Shown piece after piece: positions 48,797 through 58,237 of a stretch of DNA of 64,000 nucleotides. Under the pieces are notes generated by a model, which saw only the letters and a program-made list of their open reading frames with translations, was not told the DNA's origin and did no database searches. The position numbers were made by a program, and so were the translations under genes. The stretch is taken from NCBI GenBank assembly GCA_023460955.1, contig JAEWOH010000041.1:186001-250000 (forward strand). Reading direction: 5' to 3'. Numbering within the stretch: the first letter of the stretch is position 1; the number at the start of each line of letters is the position of its first letter. Source of the stretch: Bacillota bacterium (GTDB taxonomy: Bacteria; Bacillota; Clostridia; Acetivibrionales; DSM-1351).

Positions 48797-50622
48797 TGAA
48801 TACATTTCCATTGGTTAGAACAAAATGGACAAATGAACACATTATGGCGGCAGTTTTTGGAGTTCTGGCACTGTATCTGCTGCCGGGCTGGGTTGAACGG
48901 CCGGCTGGTTTCCTAAATTTTCTTGCTGTAGTTCTGTTTTCCTTGTTTGTAGATGTGACGGTTAATTTTATTAGATACAAACGCCCTATATGCGGAGTAT
49001 CTGCGGCGGTAACTTCTGCCATTCTTTACATACTGACTCCCGGGATTGCTCTATGGGTCCAGCTTTTGGGGGTCGTAGCAGCCTTGCTGCTTGGAAAGCA
49101 TATTTGGGGCGGCACGGGAAAGAACCCCATAAATCCTGCCATGACAGGGGTGCTGTTGATCGGACTTCTATTTAAGCTGCAAACGCCTGATTTTAGTCCT
49201 CAGCTGCTGCTGCTTCCGGCACTTTTGCTATCAATACCATTAATAAAATTCAGACCTTATGCTTCTCTAGGCTTTATGGCTGGAATGGCAGCAGCGTTGG
49301 TTTTGCTGCAAAAATTCGGCTTTGACAGCTTTATCGGATATGGTGCAATATTCTGGGGCTGCCTGGTACTTACCGATCCGGTCACCATTTCGCCCAAGCC
49401 TTTATTTGGTGCCGCCGCCGGAGCTTTGGTGGGCGCGGCGGCTATTGTGCTGACCGGCTCAACTGTTGTGCTGGCAGCCGGAGTACTTTTGCTGAATGTA
49501 ATATGTTATATTGCAGACACATACCTTGAAAGCTCAACGTTAAAACCCTCTGCTGGAAAAGCTATTGATAAACTCATCAGGAGAAACCATGAGCCTCTTT
49601 TTTATGACTTGTCTTTAGTGGGAAATGAGTTAACTCCTTATGAAAAAGCAGCCTCCTCCTGTGATGAAATAGCTGCTGTGGGAGATGAGGCATCGGATAT
49701 AGATTCTAAAGATGACAGCGACAGGACTATTTTGGATATTATCAGAGAAAAGGAAGTGTTGGGACTTGGAGGTGCTGCATTCCCCGCTGCTGATAAAATC
49801 AAGGCTGTAATGGAAGCAGCTGCTGAAAAGAAATACTTAATAATAAATGGAGTAGAATGTGATCCGGGACTGATTCATGATCATTGGCTGATAAACCGTA
49901 ATATGAAGGAAATATGTACCGGTATAAAACACCTGCAGAGTTTAGTCGATTTTGAACTAACTGCCCTAGCCGTAAAGGTTGGAACTGACATCAAAGCCTG
50001 CGAAGTCAATGTGGTTAAGGTGCCGGACTATTATCCGGTGGGTTCTGAAAGAAATCTTATAAAGCATGTTCTTGGGAAAGAGCTCTTAGTCAGTGATTTA
50101 CCTGCCCAAGAAGGAATACTGGTGCTTAACGTGCAAACAGTATATGCTGTGTATGAGGCTTTATGCAAAAATAAAAAAGCTGACACCAGGTTGATAACGG
50201 TAGCTGATCTTAAAACAAAAACAGACTATATTGTTAGAGTACGACTTGGTACTCGACTTTCCGGAACATTGGAGAAGCTTCCTCTTGCAAAAGGCAATAT
50301 TTTTATAGGTGGCGGAGCTATGCAGTGCAGAAATGCCTCTGAGGAAGACGTTATTGATAAAAATACAAATTTTATTGCGATAGCGGATTTCCCAAGATAT
50401 AAGGAATCGGTTTTGTGCTCAAACTGCGGATTTTGTACCGCGTCCTGCCCAATGGGGTTAAGGGTTAACCGTATTTCTGCACTGGTTGATAAAGGAAAGC
50501 CTGAGGCCGCAAGAAAGTATGAGCCTGAAAAATGTTTGCAGTGCGGAAACTGTAGCAGAGTGTGCCTGGCAGGAAAAAATCTTTCAATGAGAGTCAAGAA
50601 CGCTAAAGCATTGGTTAAATAA
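48796..50622 (+). CDS. RnfD/NqrB-RnfC-like fusion protein (membrane plus 4Fe-4S electron transfer)
   Basis: The product is 608 aa. Residues about 15-240 are a membrane domain like RnfD/NqrB, with G105-G-T-G-K-N-P-I-N-P-A115 and L192-T-D-P-V-T197. The covalent-FMN motif (Ser/Thr-Gly-Ala-Thr) of RnfD/NqrB is absent. Residues about 310-530 resemble the flavin/NADH-binding part of RnfC and the complex I 51-kDa subunit (G323-L-G-G-A-A-F-P). Two 4Fe-4S clusters end the protein (Cys541 onward, Cys580 onward). No other rnf gene is adjacent. It may be a stand-alone membrane NADH- or ferredoxin-linked redox device. Confidence 0.8.
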   Translation: MNTFPLVRTKWTNEHIMAAVFGVLALYLLPGWVERPAGFLNFLAVVLFSLFVDVTVNFIRYKRPICGVSAAVTSAILYILTPGIALWVQLLGVVAALLLGKHIWGGTGKNPINPAMTGVLLIGLLFKLQTPDFSPQLLLLPALLLSIPLIKFRPYASLGFMAGMAAALVLLQKFGFDSFIGYGAIFWGCLVLTDPVTISPKPLFGAAAGALVGAAAIVLTGSTVVLAAGVLLLNVICYIADTYLESSTLKPSAGKAIDKLIRRNHEPLFYDLSLVGNELTPYEKAASSCDEIAAVGDEASDIDSKDDSDRTILDIIREKEVLGLGGAAFPAADKIKAVMEAAAEKKYLIINGVECDPGLIHDHWLINRNMKEICTGIKHLQSLVDFELTALAVKVGTDIKACEVNVVKVPDYYPVGSERNLIKHVLGKELLVSDLPAQEGILVLNVQTVYAVYEALCKNKKADTRLITVADLKTKTDYIVRVRLGTRLSGTLEKLPLAKGNIFIGGGAMQCRNASEEDVIDKNTNFIAIADFPRYKESVLCSNCGFCTASCPMGLRVNRISALVDKGKPEAARKYEPEKCLQCGNCSRVCLAGKNLSMRVKNAKALVK

Positions 50623-50629
50623 ATTTTAA

Positions 50630-50668
50630 AAAAGCTTGTAGAATCTGAGTTAGATTTTACAAGCTTTT
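50630..50668. terminator. Intrinsic terminator of the Rnf-like gene
   Basis: A 17-bp stem (50630-50646 with 50652-50668, one A-C or G-T type pair) with a five-base loop, starting in A-run and ending in T-run. Confidence 0.8.
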
Positions 50669-50736
50669 ATTTATTTATATATATGGCTATGTTTTAAATA
50701 CTAACTAGTTGATATAGTGAAGTTTAGGAGGTAATT

Positions 50737-51405
50737 ATGGAACGCAAAAGAATTGCTGGACAGAAGGCAACAGAATATATAAAAGATGGAATGATATTGG
50801 GACTGGGAACTGGTTCTACAGCGTACTATATGATTAAAGAGGTTGGAGAACTCGTTCAAATTGGTATGAATCTGAAAGCAGTTGCAACTTCAAAAAGTAC
50901 AGAGAACTTAGCAAAAGAGTTGCATATTCCTTTGGTACAAATAGATGAAATTGATAGAATTGATTTATGTATTGACGGTGTAGATGAAATAGATAAACAA
51001 TTTAATGCTATCAAAGGTGGTGGTGGAGCATTATTTAGAGAAAAAATTGTTGCTAACTTAGCCGATGAAGTAATATGGATTATGGATGATAGTAAATTAG
51101 TTGATAGTATTGGAGCATTTCCGTTACCGACTGAAGTATTACCTTATGGTTATACACAAGTCATTAGAAAACTAAAAGAGTACTCTTTTAATCCTATAAT
51201 AAGAATGAAAGATGGTAATGTTTTTATAACTGACAATGGTAATTACATTGTTGATTTGCATATAGGAAACCCAATGGATATTAATGATGTTTATGCAAAA
51301 GTTACTGGGATAACAGGCGTTTTGGAAATAGGTCTATTTATCAATATGTGTAGGCGTGTTATTGTTGGTACTGATAGCGGTGTAAAAGTTATTGAGAATA
51401 AGTAG
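50737..51405 (+). CDS. rpiA: Ribose-5-phosphate isomerase A
   Basis: The product is 222 aa, the usual size. Conserved motifs: Gly-Leu-Gly-Thr-Gly-Ser-Thr (phosphate loop), Ile-Asp-Gly-Val-Asp-Glu-Ile-Asp (active-site acids) and Lys-Gly-Gly-Gly-Gly-Ala-Leu-Phe-Arg-Glu-Lys. It interconverts ribose 5-phosphate and ribulose 5-phosphate in the pentose phosphate pathway. AGGAGG precedes the ATG. Single gene between a terminator and a 246-base spacer. Confidence 0.95.
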   Translation: MERKRIAGQKATEYIKDGMILGLGTGSTAYYMIKEVGELVQIGMNLKAVATSKSTENLAKELHIPLVQIDEIDRIDLCIDGVDEIDKQFNAIKGGGGALFREKIVANLADEVIWIMDDSKLVDSIGAFPLPTEVLPYGYTQVIRKLKEYSFNPIIRMKDGNVFITDNGNYIVDLHIGNPMDINDVYAKVTGITGVLEIGLFINMCRRVIVGTDSGVKVIENK

Positions 51406-51651
51406 GATTTAAACAGGCTCTATACAATATTCATAAAGCTACATCAAGGGAAGTTAGAATGGCTTCCCTTGTAATTGGTATATTATCAACACTATTCTAA
51501 AACATATCCAAATATAATTATTCGAATTCTCCTGTCACATGTTTTAAAAACTTACAGTCGTTTCTACATTTACAGTAAAACAAATACCTTGCATTACGAG
51601 GTAAGTTGTATTACAATATATCCATAACTGGTACAAACTGGAGGTGCGACT

Positions 51652-51999
51652 ATGAATAAGGAAATGATGAAGGGCAGTATTGATATCCTTCTGCTATCGT
51701 TGATTCAGAAGGAGGATTTGTATGGATATGAAATTGCTAAAAGATTAAAAGAAAAAAGCAATGAATTATATTCCATGGGTGAAGGAACCCTATATCCGGC
51801 ACTTCAGAGACTTGAAAAGCGTAAGTTGATAAAAGCCTACTGGGGTGAGTCTGAGGGAGGGGGACGCCGAAAATATTATAGTATTACAGAAACGGGAAGA
51901 AAGGAACTGGCTGAAAGACTAAAGGATTGGGATTTGCTTAATAATTTGATAAAAACATGCAGGGAGGGATTTTTGTGCAGCAGTTTGATGAGTATATAA
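51652..51999 (+). CDS. PadR-family transcriptional regulator
   Basis: The product is 115 aa, the short PadR type: a winged helix with Ile-Leu-Leu-Leu-Ser-Leu-Ile, Leu-Tyr-Gly-Tyr-Glu-Ile-Ala and the wing Gly-Gly-Arg-Arg-Lys-Tyr-Tyr-Ser-Ile-Thr-Glu-Thr-Gly. It binds DNA as a dimer and usually represses its own operon. GGAGGTG precedes the ATG. Its 3' end overlaps the next gene by 25 bases, the standard PadR-HAAS arrangement. Confidence 0.92.
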   Translation: MNKEMMKGSIDILLLSLIQKEDLYGYEIAKRLKEKSNELYSMGEGTLYPALQRLEKRKLIKAYWGESEGGGRRKYYSITETGRKELAERLKDWDLLNNLIKTCREGFLCSSLMSI

Positions 52000-52607
52000 G
52001 TGAGGTCATAGGAAAATTAAGTGTAAGTAACAAATATAGGTCGGAGCTTACAGAGGAATTTAGTGATCATCTCAATATGTTGAAAAGGGACCTTGTGGAT
52101 AGTGGTTTAAATGAACAGGCAGCTGCAGAGGAGGCCATAAGGCTATTCGGAGACAGCCAAATACTAAAACACAGATTAGCAGCGAGTTTACCGGGATATA
52201 GGACTCTACCCAATGTCATATTCGGAGTGCTGCTTTTATTCATGATATACCTTGGAGGCACAAGGGTTCCGGTAGGAGTAACCAGTTGGGATGATGTTAA
52301 TATCAGGTTTTTTATTTGTATTATATCTTTTATAAGTACGTTGATACTGCTTGTTCCATTCGGATATTTCTTGCCGATAATCATTAAATGGGCGGGAAAG
52401 GCATTGTATGTTGCCATTGGAGCGCTGATAGCGGGGCTGTTGATGTTATTATTAATGGTTGGTGATTTTTGGGTTCTCCCATCAGAAGCAGTAGCTATGC
52501 ATTTTTTAGGAGGACTAATTGGCAGTCTGATCGGATTTGGTATTCTTAAAGCTGTAAATCATACTTTCGAGAAGGTCAGACACCTTATAACAATTAAAAC
52601 AATATAG
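51975..52607 (+). CDS. HAAS-domain membrane protein (partner of PadR)
   Basis: The product is 210 aa from GTG 51975, chosen because AGGGAGGG at 51961-51968 precedes it; the in-frame ATG 51957 lies before that site. The N-terminal 65 residues form the HAAS/permease-prefix helical domain, with Ala-Ala-Glu-Glu-Ala-Ile-Arg-Leu-Phe-Gly as its hallmark. Four or so membrane helices follow. It is thought to sense the envelope and act with PadR; the detailed role is unknown. Confidence 0.82.
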   Translation: MQQFDEYISEVIGKLSVSNKYRSELTEEFSDHLNMLKRDLVDSGLNEQAAAEEAIRLFGDSQILKHRLAASLPGYRTLPNVIFGVLLLFMIYLGGTRVPVGVTSWDDVNIRFFICIISFISTLILLVPFGYFLPIIIKWAGKALYVAIGALIAGLLMLLLMVGDFWVLPSEAVAMHFLGGLIGSLIGFGILKAVNHTFEKVRHLITIKTI

Positions 52608-52618
52608 ATTAACAGATA

Positions 52619-53836
52619 TTACTTGCTCACGCAATTTCTTCCCTTCTTTTTGGCTCTGTACAAAGCACCATCAGCCGCTTTTATTACATCTTCCGGAAGG
52701 CGATATTTATCACTTCTTTCAGAGACTCCAATGCTGATAGTAACAAACAGCTGCTTTCCTGTACCCGCTCTACTCCGGGCACTTTTGGGTTTGTTTTTTG
52801 GCCTGTCAGCAGAACGAGGTGTAAAGCCCTTTTTTGATACTGTTTCCCTAAGCTGCTCCAAATGAGGAAAGGCTTCGCGAAGACTTGCGCCGGGAAACAG
52901 TACCGTAAACTCCTCGCCACCGTATCGGAAGGCTTTTCCTCCTCCTGTGACACCTTTCATACAGCCTGCAACCATTTTAAGAACTTGATCGCCCACATCA
53001 TGACCATAGGTGTCATTAAATTTTTTAAAGAAATCAATATCAAGCATAGCGATGGTATATCTGCCACTTAGCTTCATCAGCTCGTATTTTAAGGCTCTTC
53101 TGGAGGGTAAGCCTGTCAGCTCGTCAAGAAAAGCCATGCTGTAGGATTCTTGTATTAAGGCTGAAATAATCATAAGCCCTGAAAAGGAGAAAAAGACTGT
53201 AACCGACAGGCCTCTATCAAAAAAGCAGAAGGCCGAGAAGGTTGCTGCGACCACACCCAGATTTGCAGCGTCAAAATAAGTCTTTGATGATATGTACCGC
53301 ACAGCCATTATAATAAAAACAATTAGAAAAATGATTGCCGAAGGCTGTGAAATAGTCTGAAAAACTTTAAAATCAAAGGGCAGCGGATTTAAGTCGGAAA
53401 AATAATGAAAAGCTTGACTGTCTGTCAAATGCAAATAAAATATTATTGCGGGTTGTATACAAATCAACGCGGCATTTGTCAGACCCCATACAGTAAAAAC
53501 TCCACGGTCCTTCAATAAAGAAAATAGAAGTATATTTACAGGAATCAGAAAGGCTATAAATGGTATAATAACACTCGATGAATTTTCGTCTGAACGAAAT
53601 GGTACAAATATAAGAAAATGGCATGACGCTATAACGACTGAAAGGAAGAAAACCCTGCTTTTATTAAACCTCCAGCTCAATATTGCTGCTGTAGTTAAAA
53701 TAATATAGGGTGAGTATTGTACCATTCTGACAATTCCGGTAGAAAACACAGGCTGCCTTATAACTAAAAAGAAAGCGGCTATTAACATTATTACCGGAAG
53801 AATCAGAGGAAACACCAGACTATAAGCTTTCTTCAA
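52619..53836 (-). CDS. Membrane diguanylate cyclase (GGDEF domain)
   Basis: The product is 405 aa. About six to seven membrane helices occupy residues 5-230, then a GGDEF domain: Asp-Glu-Leu-Thr-Gly-Leu-Pro-Ser-Arg-Arg (residues 238-247), metal ligand in Leu-Asp-Ile-Asp-Phe-Phe, and the active-site loop G306-G-E-E-F310. No RxxD inhibitory site is seen before the loop. A basic insertion of about 24 residues (338-361) interrupts the domain before Val-Thr-Ile-Ser-Ile-Gly-Val. It should make cyclic di-GMP. Its stop lies 11 bases from the convergent HAAS gene. Confidence 0.9.
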   Translation of the reverse strand: MKKAYSLVFPLILPVIMLIAAFFLVIRQPVFSTGIVRMVQYSPYIILTTAAILSWRFNKSRVFFLSVVIASCHFLIFVPFRSDENSSSVIIPFIAFLIPVNILLFSLLKDRGVFTVWGLTNAALICIQPAIIFYLHLTDSQAFHYFSDLNPLPFDFKVFQTISQPSAIIFLIVFIIMAVRYISSKTYFDAANLGVVAATFSAFCFFDRGLSVTVFFSFSGLMIISALIQESYSMAFLDELTGLPSRRALKYELMKLSGRYTIAMLDIDFFKKFNDTYGHDVGDQVLKMVAGCMKGVTGGGKAFRYGGEEFTVLFPGASLREAFPHLEQLRETVSKKGFTPRSADRPKNKPKSARSRAGTGKQLFVTISIGVSERSDKYRLPEDVIKAADGALYRAKKKGRNCVSK

Positions 53837-53938
53837 AACGAACCCATCCTTAAATTTTATCGTTTGTTTAAATTTTTCTACAGAAAAACAAGTTTAATTA
53901 CAAGTTTAATTATATGTTTTTATGAGTCCGGTGTAAAT

Positions 53939-54937
53939 TTACTTTACATACTTAGCTGCAAATTCTTTAATTTTGGTTTTGTAACCGGGTACATCAGTGT
54001 CAAAAGCGTTTCCATGCCCTGCGCCTTTTACGGTATACAGCTCTTTTTCACTGCTGCATGCCTGATAAAGTTCATTTACCATGCTGTAGGGTACAAATAT
54101 ATCGGCATCTCCGTGAATGAACAGTGTGGGTGTTTCGCTCTTCTTAACCTGCTCCAGTGCAGAAGCTTCCTTGAAGGAAAAACCTGCTCTCATTTTTGTC
54201 ATGAGACTGGTAGTGTCCAATATTGGGAAGGATGGCAGTTTGTACATCCTTTTGAGCTGATATTTTAGTTCGGCCTCTACAGAGGTATAGGCACAGTCAG
54301 ATACAATTGCTTTTACTGCTGACGGAAGTATTTCTCCGCTGGTCATCAGAACCGTAGCTCCTCCCATGGATACTCCGTGAAGAACTATCTGGGAATCCTG
54401 CCCGATTGTGTTTACAATATAATCAATCCATTTAATATAATCTTGTCTGTCCGCCCAGCCGAAACCGATAAAATTGCCCTCGCTTCTACCGTGACCTCTA
54501 CTATCGGGCAGGAGTATATTGTAACCAAGGTCGTAATATATTTTTGCAAAAGAACCCATCCATATGCCTTTCGAAGAATACCCATGTGCCAATATCGCTG
54601 TCTTATTGGTCGCAACTTTTGCACCAAGGTAATAGCCCTCGAGCTTAAGGCCGTCGTCGGAAGAAATTTGAACTTCTTCGTAAGGCTGTTTGTTAAACCA
54701 GTCGATTTCAACGGTTTCGACCTCTTTGGCAACAAATACCTTGGCATTAACCGGAACATCAGCTGCTAATGCGCTGACGTTTTCCTGTGCAGCATTGTTT
54801 ATCAAGGCGCTGTCCCCGGCCAGAAAATCCTTTTTGGTTCTTGCTACTGAAATGTTATAGAAGTACAAGCTTGCACCGATATCGGTAATAAGTACCAATA
54901 TAATAATGATAGATAAAATTTTTATAAACATTTTCAT
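53939..54937 (-). CDS. Membrane-anchored alpha/beta hydrolase
   Basis: The product is 332 aa. One membrane helix (residues 5-27) anchors it. The hydrolase fold has Leu-Ala-His-Gly-Tyr-Ser-Ser (oxyanion region), Asp-Ser-Arg-Gly-His-Gly-Arg-Ser, the nucleophile elbow G188-V-S190-M-G192, acid D279 in His-Gly-Asp-Ala-Asp, and base H308 in Gly-Ala-Gly-His-Gly. It resembles B. subtilis YqkD-type esterases/peptidases. GGGGGGTT precedes the ATG on the minus strand. Substrate unknown. Confidence 0.88.
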   Translation of the reverse strand: MKMFIKILSIIIILVLITDIGASLYFYNISVARTKKDFLAGDSALINNAAQENVSALAADVPVNAKVFVAKEVETVEIDWFNKQPYEEVQISSDDGLKLEGYYLGAKVATNKTAILAHGYSSKGIWMGSFAKIYYDLGYNILLPDSRGHGRSEGNFIGFGWADRQDYIKWIDYIVNTIGQDSQIVLHGVSMGGATVLMTSGEILPSAVKAIVSDCAYTSVEAELKYQLKRMYKLPSFPILDTTSLMTKMRAGFSFKEASALEQVKKSETPTLFIHGDADIFVPYSMVNELYQACSSEKELYTVKGAGHGNAFDTDVPGYKTKIKEFAAKYVK

Positions 54938-55057
54938 GATAACCCCCCAAAAAAGGAGTTTTAGTCCCCCTGTAATATTAAAATTATACTATGCCTGACC
55001 CCTCCAATCAATAAATCCGGAGGTGTCAGATAATTCCTGTCTCGATCAGTCTATTCG

Positions 55058-55951
55058 CTAAAATTCAGATGTTTCAAGGTAATCAAGATTGCTGATTAAT
55101 GTCTTTGAAGCAGCAGATAGCGGAACGTTTTTGAGCCAGGTTACTCCAATATGCCTTACGGGAATTTTCTCAATAGGCTTGACTTCGTACAACCTGCCCT
55201 TTTCCAGCTCCTCCTCTATAAAATTCCTAATAACGCAGGCAATTCCAAAATCATATTTGGCAAACTGCAGCAGCAAATCCATATTGTCAAGCTCGAAATC
55301 AGGTTCTACAGAAATTGAACTTGCTTTGAAATAATCATCAATAAATGTTCTAGAATTACTGTTTTTTTCAAGTAAAAGCATCGGATGTCTGACAATTTCC
55401 TTCAGAGGCTGTATCTGCTTACTTAGATAGGAATACTTTTCACCGGCTACAAAACAATCCTGTACTTTGATAATGCTCTGAAAGTTCAGTTGTTCATCCT
55501 GATACGGAAGATTTATGATTCCAAAGTCTATTTTCCCTGCCTTTAATAAAGAAATAATTCCCGGGGTGGTAGGACAAATAACATGAACCTTTATACCCGG
55601 GTGAAGGGTCTTAAAAAGCTTTAGGTAAGGAATAAGATAGTATTTGCAGATTGTATCGCTGACACCTATTCTTACCTCTCCCGACAAAAGATTGTTAATA
55701 TCCTTGATTCTATCCTCACCGGCCGTAATAAAGTTAAAAGCCTGTTCTATATATTTATACAATATTTCACCTTCGGGAGTGAGTTTGACACCCTTTGAAG
55801 TCCTGAAGAATAAGGTGCATTTCAGAGAATGCTCCAGCTGCTGAATGGATCTGCTGACAGCCGGCTGTGTTATATAAAGCTGTTCGGAAGCTTTGGATAT
55901 GTTTCCGTGCTTTACGGTATAATAAAAGGCTTTATACTGTTCCAAGTTCAT
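55058..55951 (-). CDS. LysR-family transcriptional regulator
   Basis: The product is 297 aa. The N-terminal helix-turn-helix reads Leu-Tyr-Ile-Thr-Gln-Pro-Ala-Val-Ser-Arg-Ser-Ile-Gln-Gln-Leu-Glu; residues about 90-290 are the two-lobed effector domain (Val-Arg-Ile-Gly-Val-Ser-Asp-Thr). It is divergent from gap with 173 bases between start codons, so gap or the regulator's own gene is a likely target. The effector is unknown. Confidence 0.9.
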   Translation of the reverse strand: MNLEQYKAFYYTVKHGNISKASEQLYITQPAVSRSIQQLEHSLKCTLFFRTSKGVKLTPEGEILYKYIEQAFNFITAGEDRIKDINNLLSGEVRIGVSDTICKYYLIPYLKLFKTLHPGIKVHVICPTTPGIISLLKAGKIDFGIINLPYQDEQLNFQSIIKVQDCFVAGEKYSYLSKQIQPLKEIVRHPMLLLEKNSNSRTFIDDYFKASSISVEPDFELDNMDLLLQFAKYDFGIACVIRNFIEEELEKGRLYEVKPIEKIPVRHIGVTWLKNVPLSAASKTLISNLDYLETSEF

Positions 55952-56124
55952 AGGTATAACCTCACTTTATAGCCAATATGATTAATATGCATTTCATTTA
56001 TATTATAACAGATATTATAATCAAAGTGTAAGAAACAAGAAACACAAGTTTGTAATACAAAAGTATAAATAATGAAATAAGGTTAATCAAAAATCAATTA
56101 TTGAATAAGAAAGGGAGATGGATT

Positions 56125-57141
56125 ATGAGTGTAAAAGTTGGTATTAACGGATTTGGAAGAATAGGCAGAAATACTTTCAAGGTAATTCTTGAAAAGTATT
56201 CTAAAGAGTTGGAGATAGTTGCCATAAACGATTTGACCGATGCGAAGACACTTGCTCATCTGTTAAAATACGATTCGATTTTTGGCAGATTTAACGGGAC
56301 CGTTGAAGCAGATAACAATTACCTTGTGGTAAATGGTAACAAGGTGGAGATCATTGCGGAAAGAGAGCCCGGGAACATAGACTGGAAAGCCAGAGGTGTC
56401 GAATTGGTACTGGAGGCAACCGGATTATTTACGAAAAAAGAAAGGGCGGAGACTCATATTACTCGGGGAGGAGCAAAAAAAGTACTGATTTCAGCCCCGG
56501 CAACAAATGAAGATATAACAATTGTTTTAGGTGTTAATGACTCTAAGTACAAGCCCGAACTCCATAATGTCATATCAAATGCTTCCTGCACCACAAACTG
56601 CCTTGCTCCTGTGGCAAAGGTACTGAATGATAACTTTGGAGTAGTAAAGGGCTTGATGACAACTGTCCATTCCTATACAAATGACCAGAAAATACTTGAT
56701 CTGCCCCACAGTGATTTAAGAAGGGCAAGGGCGGCCGGTATGTCAATCATACCCACAAAATCCGGGGCTGCAAAAGCCATTGGACTTGTAATTCCAGAGC
56801 TTGATGGCCGCCTGAATGGTTTTGCCTACAGGGTTCCCACCCCGGATGTATCTGTAGTTGATTTGGTAGTAGAGGTTCAAAGACCGGTTACAAAAGAAGT
56901 AGTGAATGCAGCACTTAAAGCAGCTGCAGACGGCAGTATGCATGGTATTCTGGATTACTCCGAGGAACAGCTGGTGTCGATAGATTATAAGGGAGACCCT
57001 GCTTCTTCAATTGTAGATGCATTGTCTACTATGGTGATAGACGGAAATATGGTGAAGGTGGTTGCCTGGTATGATAATGAGTGGGGCTTTTCAAACCGGT
57101 ATGCCGATCTGGCGGTTTTTGTAGCAAGGAAGGGTCTATAA
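56125..57141 (+). CDS. gap: Glyceraldehyde-3-phosphate dehydrogenase
   Basis: The product is 338 aa from ATG 56125, with AAGGGAG at 56111-56117; an in-frame TTG at 56101 is rejected. The NAD motif is Ile-Asn-Gly-Phe-Gly-Arg-Ile-Gly-Arg, and the catalytic cysteine C155 is in Ser-Asn-Ala-Ser-Cys-Thr-Thr-Asn-Cys. It performs the phosphorylating oxidation step of glycolysis. It is not in the usual gap-pgk-tpi operon here, so it may be a second copy under the divergent LysR regulator. Confidence 0.95.
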   Translation: MSVKVGINGFGRIGRNTFKVILEKYSKELEIVAINDLTDAKTLAHLLKYDSIFGRFNGTVEADNNYLVVNGNKVEIIAEREPGNIDWKARGVELVLEATGLFTKKERAETHITRGGAKKVLISAPATNEDITIVLGVNDSKYKPELHNVISNASCTTNCLAPVAKVLNDNFGVVKGLMTTVHSYTNDQKILDLPHSDLRRARAAGMSIIPTKSGAAKAIGLVIPELDGRLNGFAYRVPTPDVSVVDLVVEVQRPVTKEVVNAALKAAADGSMHGILDYSEEQLVSIDYKGDPASSIVDALSTMVIDGNMVKVVAWYDNEWGFSNRYADLAVFVARKGL

Positions 57142-57307
57142 ATTGTTGCTTAAAGTTAAGACTCCTGCGGGTAATAAGAAAATGTAAAAGTATAAGGCTC
57201 TTAATTAAATCTTGACGAGTATTATATAACCGACTTATTATTAAAATAATGTTACAATATATATCACAGTATTCAAATAATACCAGATTTATAAAGGAAG
57301 GGAATTT

Positions 57308-58105
57308 ATGATGAGCTTAAAACTATACTACCCGCAGGGTAAAAAAAAGGCTTTAACCTTAAGCTACGATGATGGACAGGTATTTGACCGCAAGTTGGTG
57401 GAAATATTCAATAAATACAATATGAAGGGAACCTTCCACCTCAATTCAGGAACTTTAGGACAAGGGGGCTTCGTAACCGGAGAGGAAGTCAAAGAACTTT
57501 ATAAAGGTCACGAAGTTTCCTGCCATACTGTTACTCACCCATACCTGAATCAATTACCTCAGGGGCAGCTTATTCAGGAGGTTTGGGACGATCGGCGCAA
57601 CCTCGAAAGATTGGCAGGCTATCCTGTCAGAGGTATGTCTTACCCTTTTGGAGTTTACGATGAAAGAAGTATTAAGGCGATTGAGGTACTGGGGATAGAG
57701 TATTCAAGAACTGTTAACGCAACAAGGGGTTTTAGTCTTCCCGGTGACTTTTTGCAATGGCATCCCACTTGTCATCACAATGACAATTTAATAGAAAAAC
57801 TTAAGGAATTTAAGAATCAGCCACCTTGGGCAAATCTGCCCCTGTTCTATATTTGGGGACACAGCTTTGAATTCGACAGGGAAAATACCTGGGAGCTGAT
57901 TGAGAACTTCTGCTCGGCTGCTTCAGGGGATGAAGAAGTATGGTATGCTACTAATATTGAGATTAAGGATTATGTTTCAGCTATTAGGAGTCTGGTGGTC
58001 AATGCAGATGTGAATCAGGTGTATAATCCATCAGCAGTAACAATCTGGGCAGGCAAAGATGATAAAATAATTGAGGTAAAACCTGGTCAAACTATGGAGT
58101 TATAA
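57308..58105 (+). CDS. Polysaccharide deacetylase family (NodB-like) protein
   Basis: The product is 265 aa without a signal peptide. The NodB motifs are Leu-Ser-Tyr-Asp-Asp-Gly (catalytic Asp and metal Asp; the usual Phe is Tyr), Cys-His-Thr-Val-Thr-His-Pro (metal histidines) and Ser-Tyr-Pro-Phe-Gly. Enzymes of this group remove acetyl groups from polysaccharides or act on small amides. A cytoplasmic place suggests oligosaccharide substrates. GGAAGGG precedes the ATG. It lies just before a sugar-sensing locus. Confidence 0.85.
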   Translation: MMSLKLYYPQGKKKALTLSYDDGQVFDRKLVEIFNKYNMKGTFHLNSGTLGQGGFVTGEEVKELYKGHEVSCHTVTHPYLNQLPQGQLIQEVWDDRRNLERLAGYPVRGMSYPFGVYDERSIKAIEVLGIEYSRTVNATRGFSLPGDFLQWHPTCHHNDNLIEKLKEFKNQPPWANLPLFYIWGHSFEFDRENTWELIENFCSAASGDEEVWYATNIEIKDYVSAIRSLVVNADVNQVYNPSAVTIWAGKDDKIIEVKPGQTMEL

Positions 58106-58237
58106 AATTACATACAAAAACGATAAACCATATTCGAAGCACTCTATAAGGCACTATTCAAAGACTTAGACATGTAATATCTGCTGCTACTATACAAAAT
58201 TTAATGATTAAGCACCGAATTATTTTGGAGGGTAATT

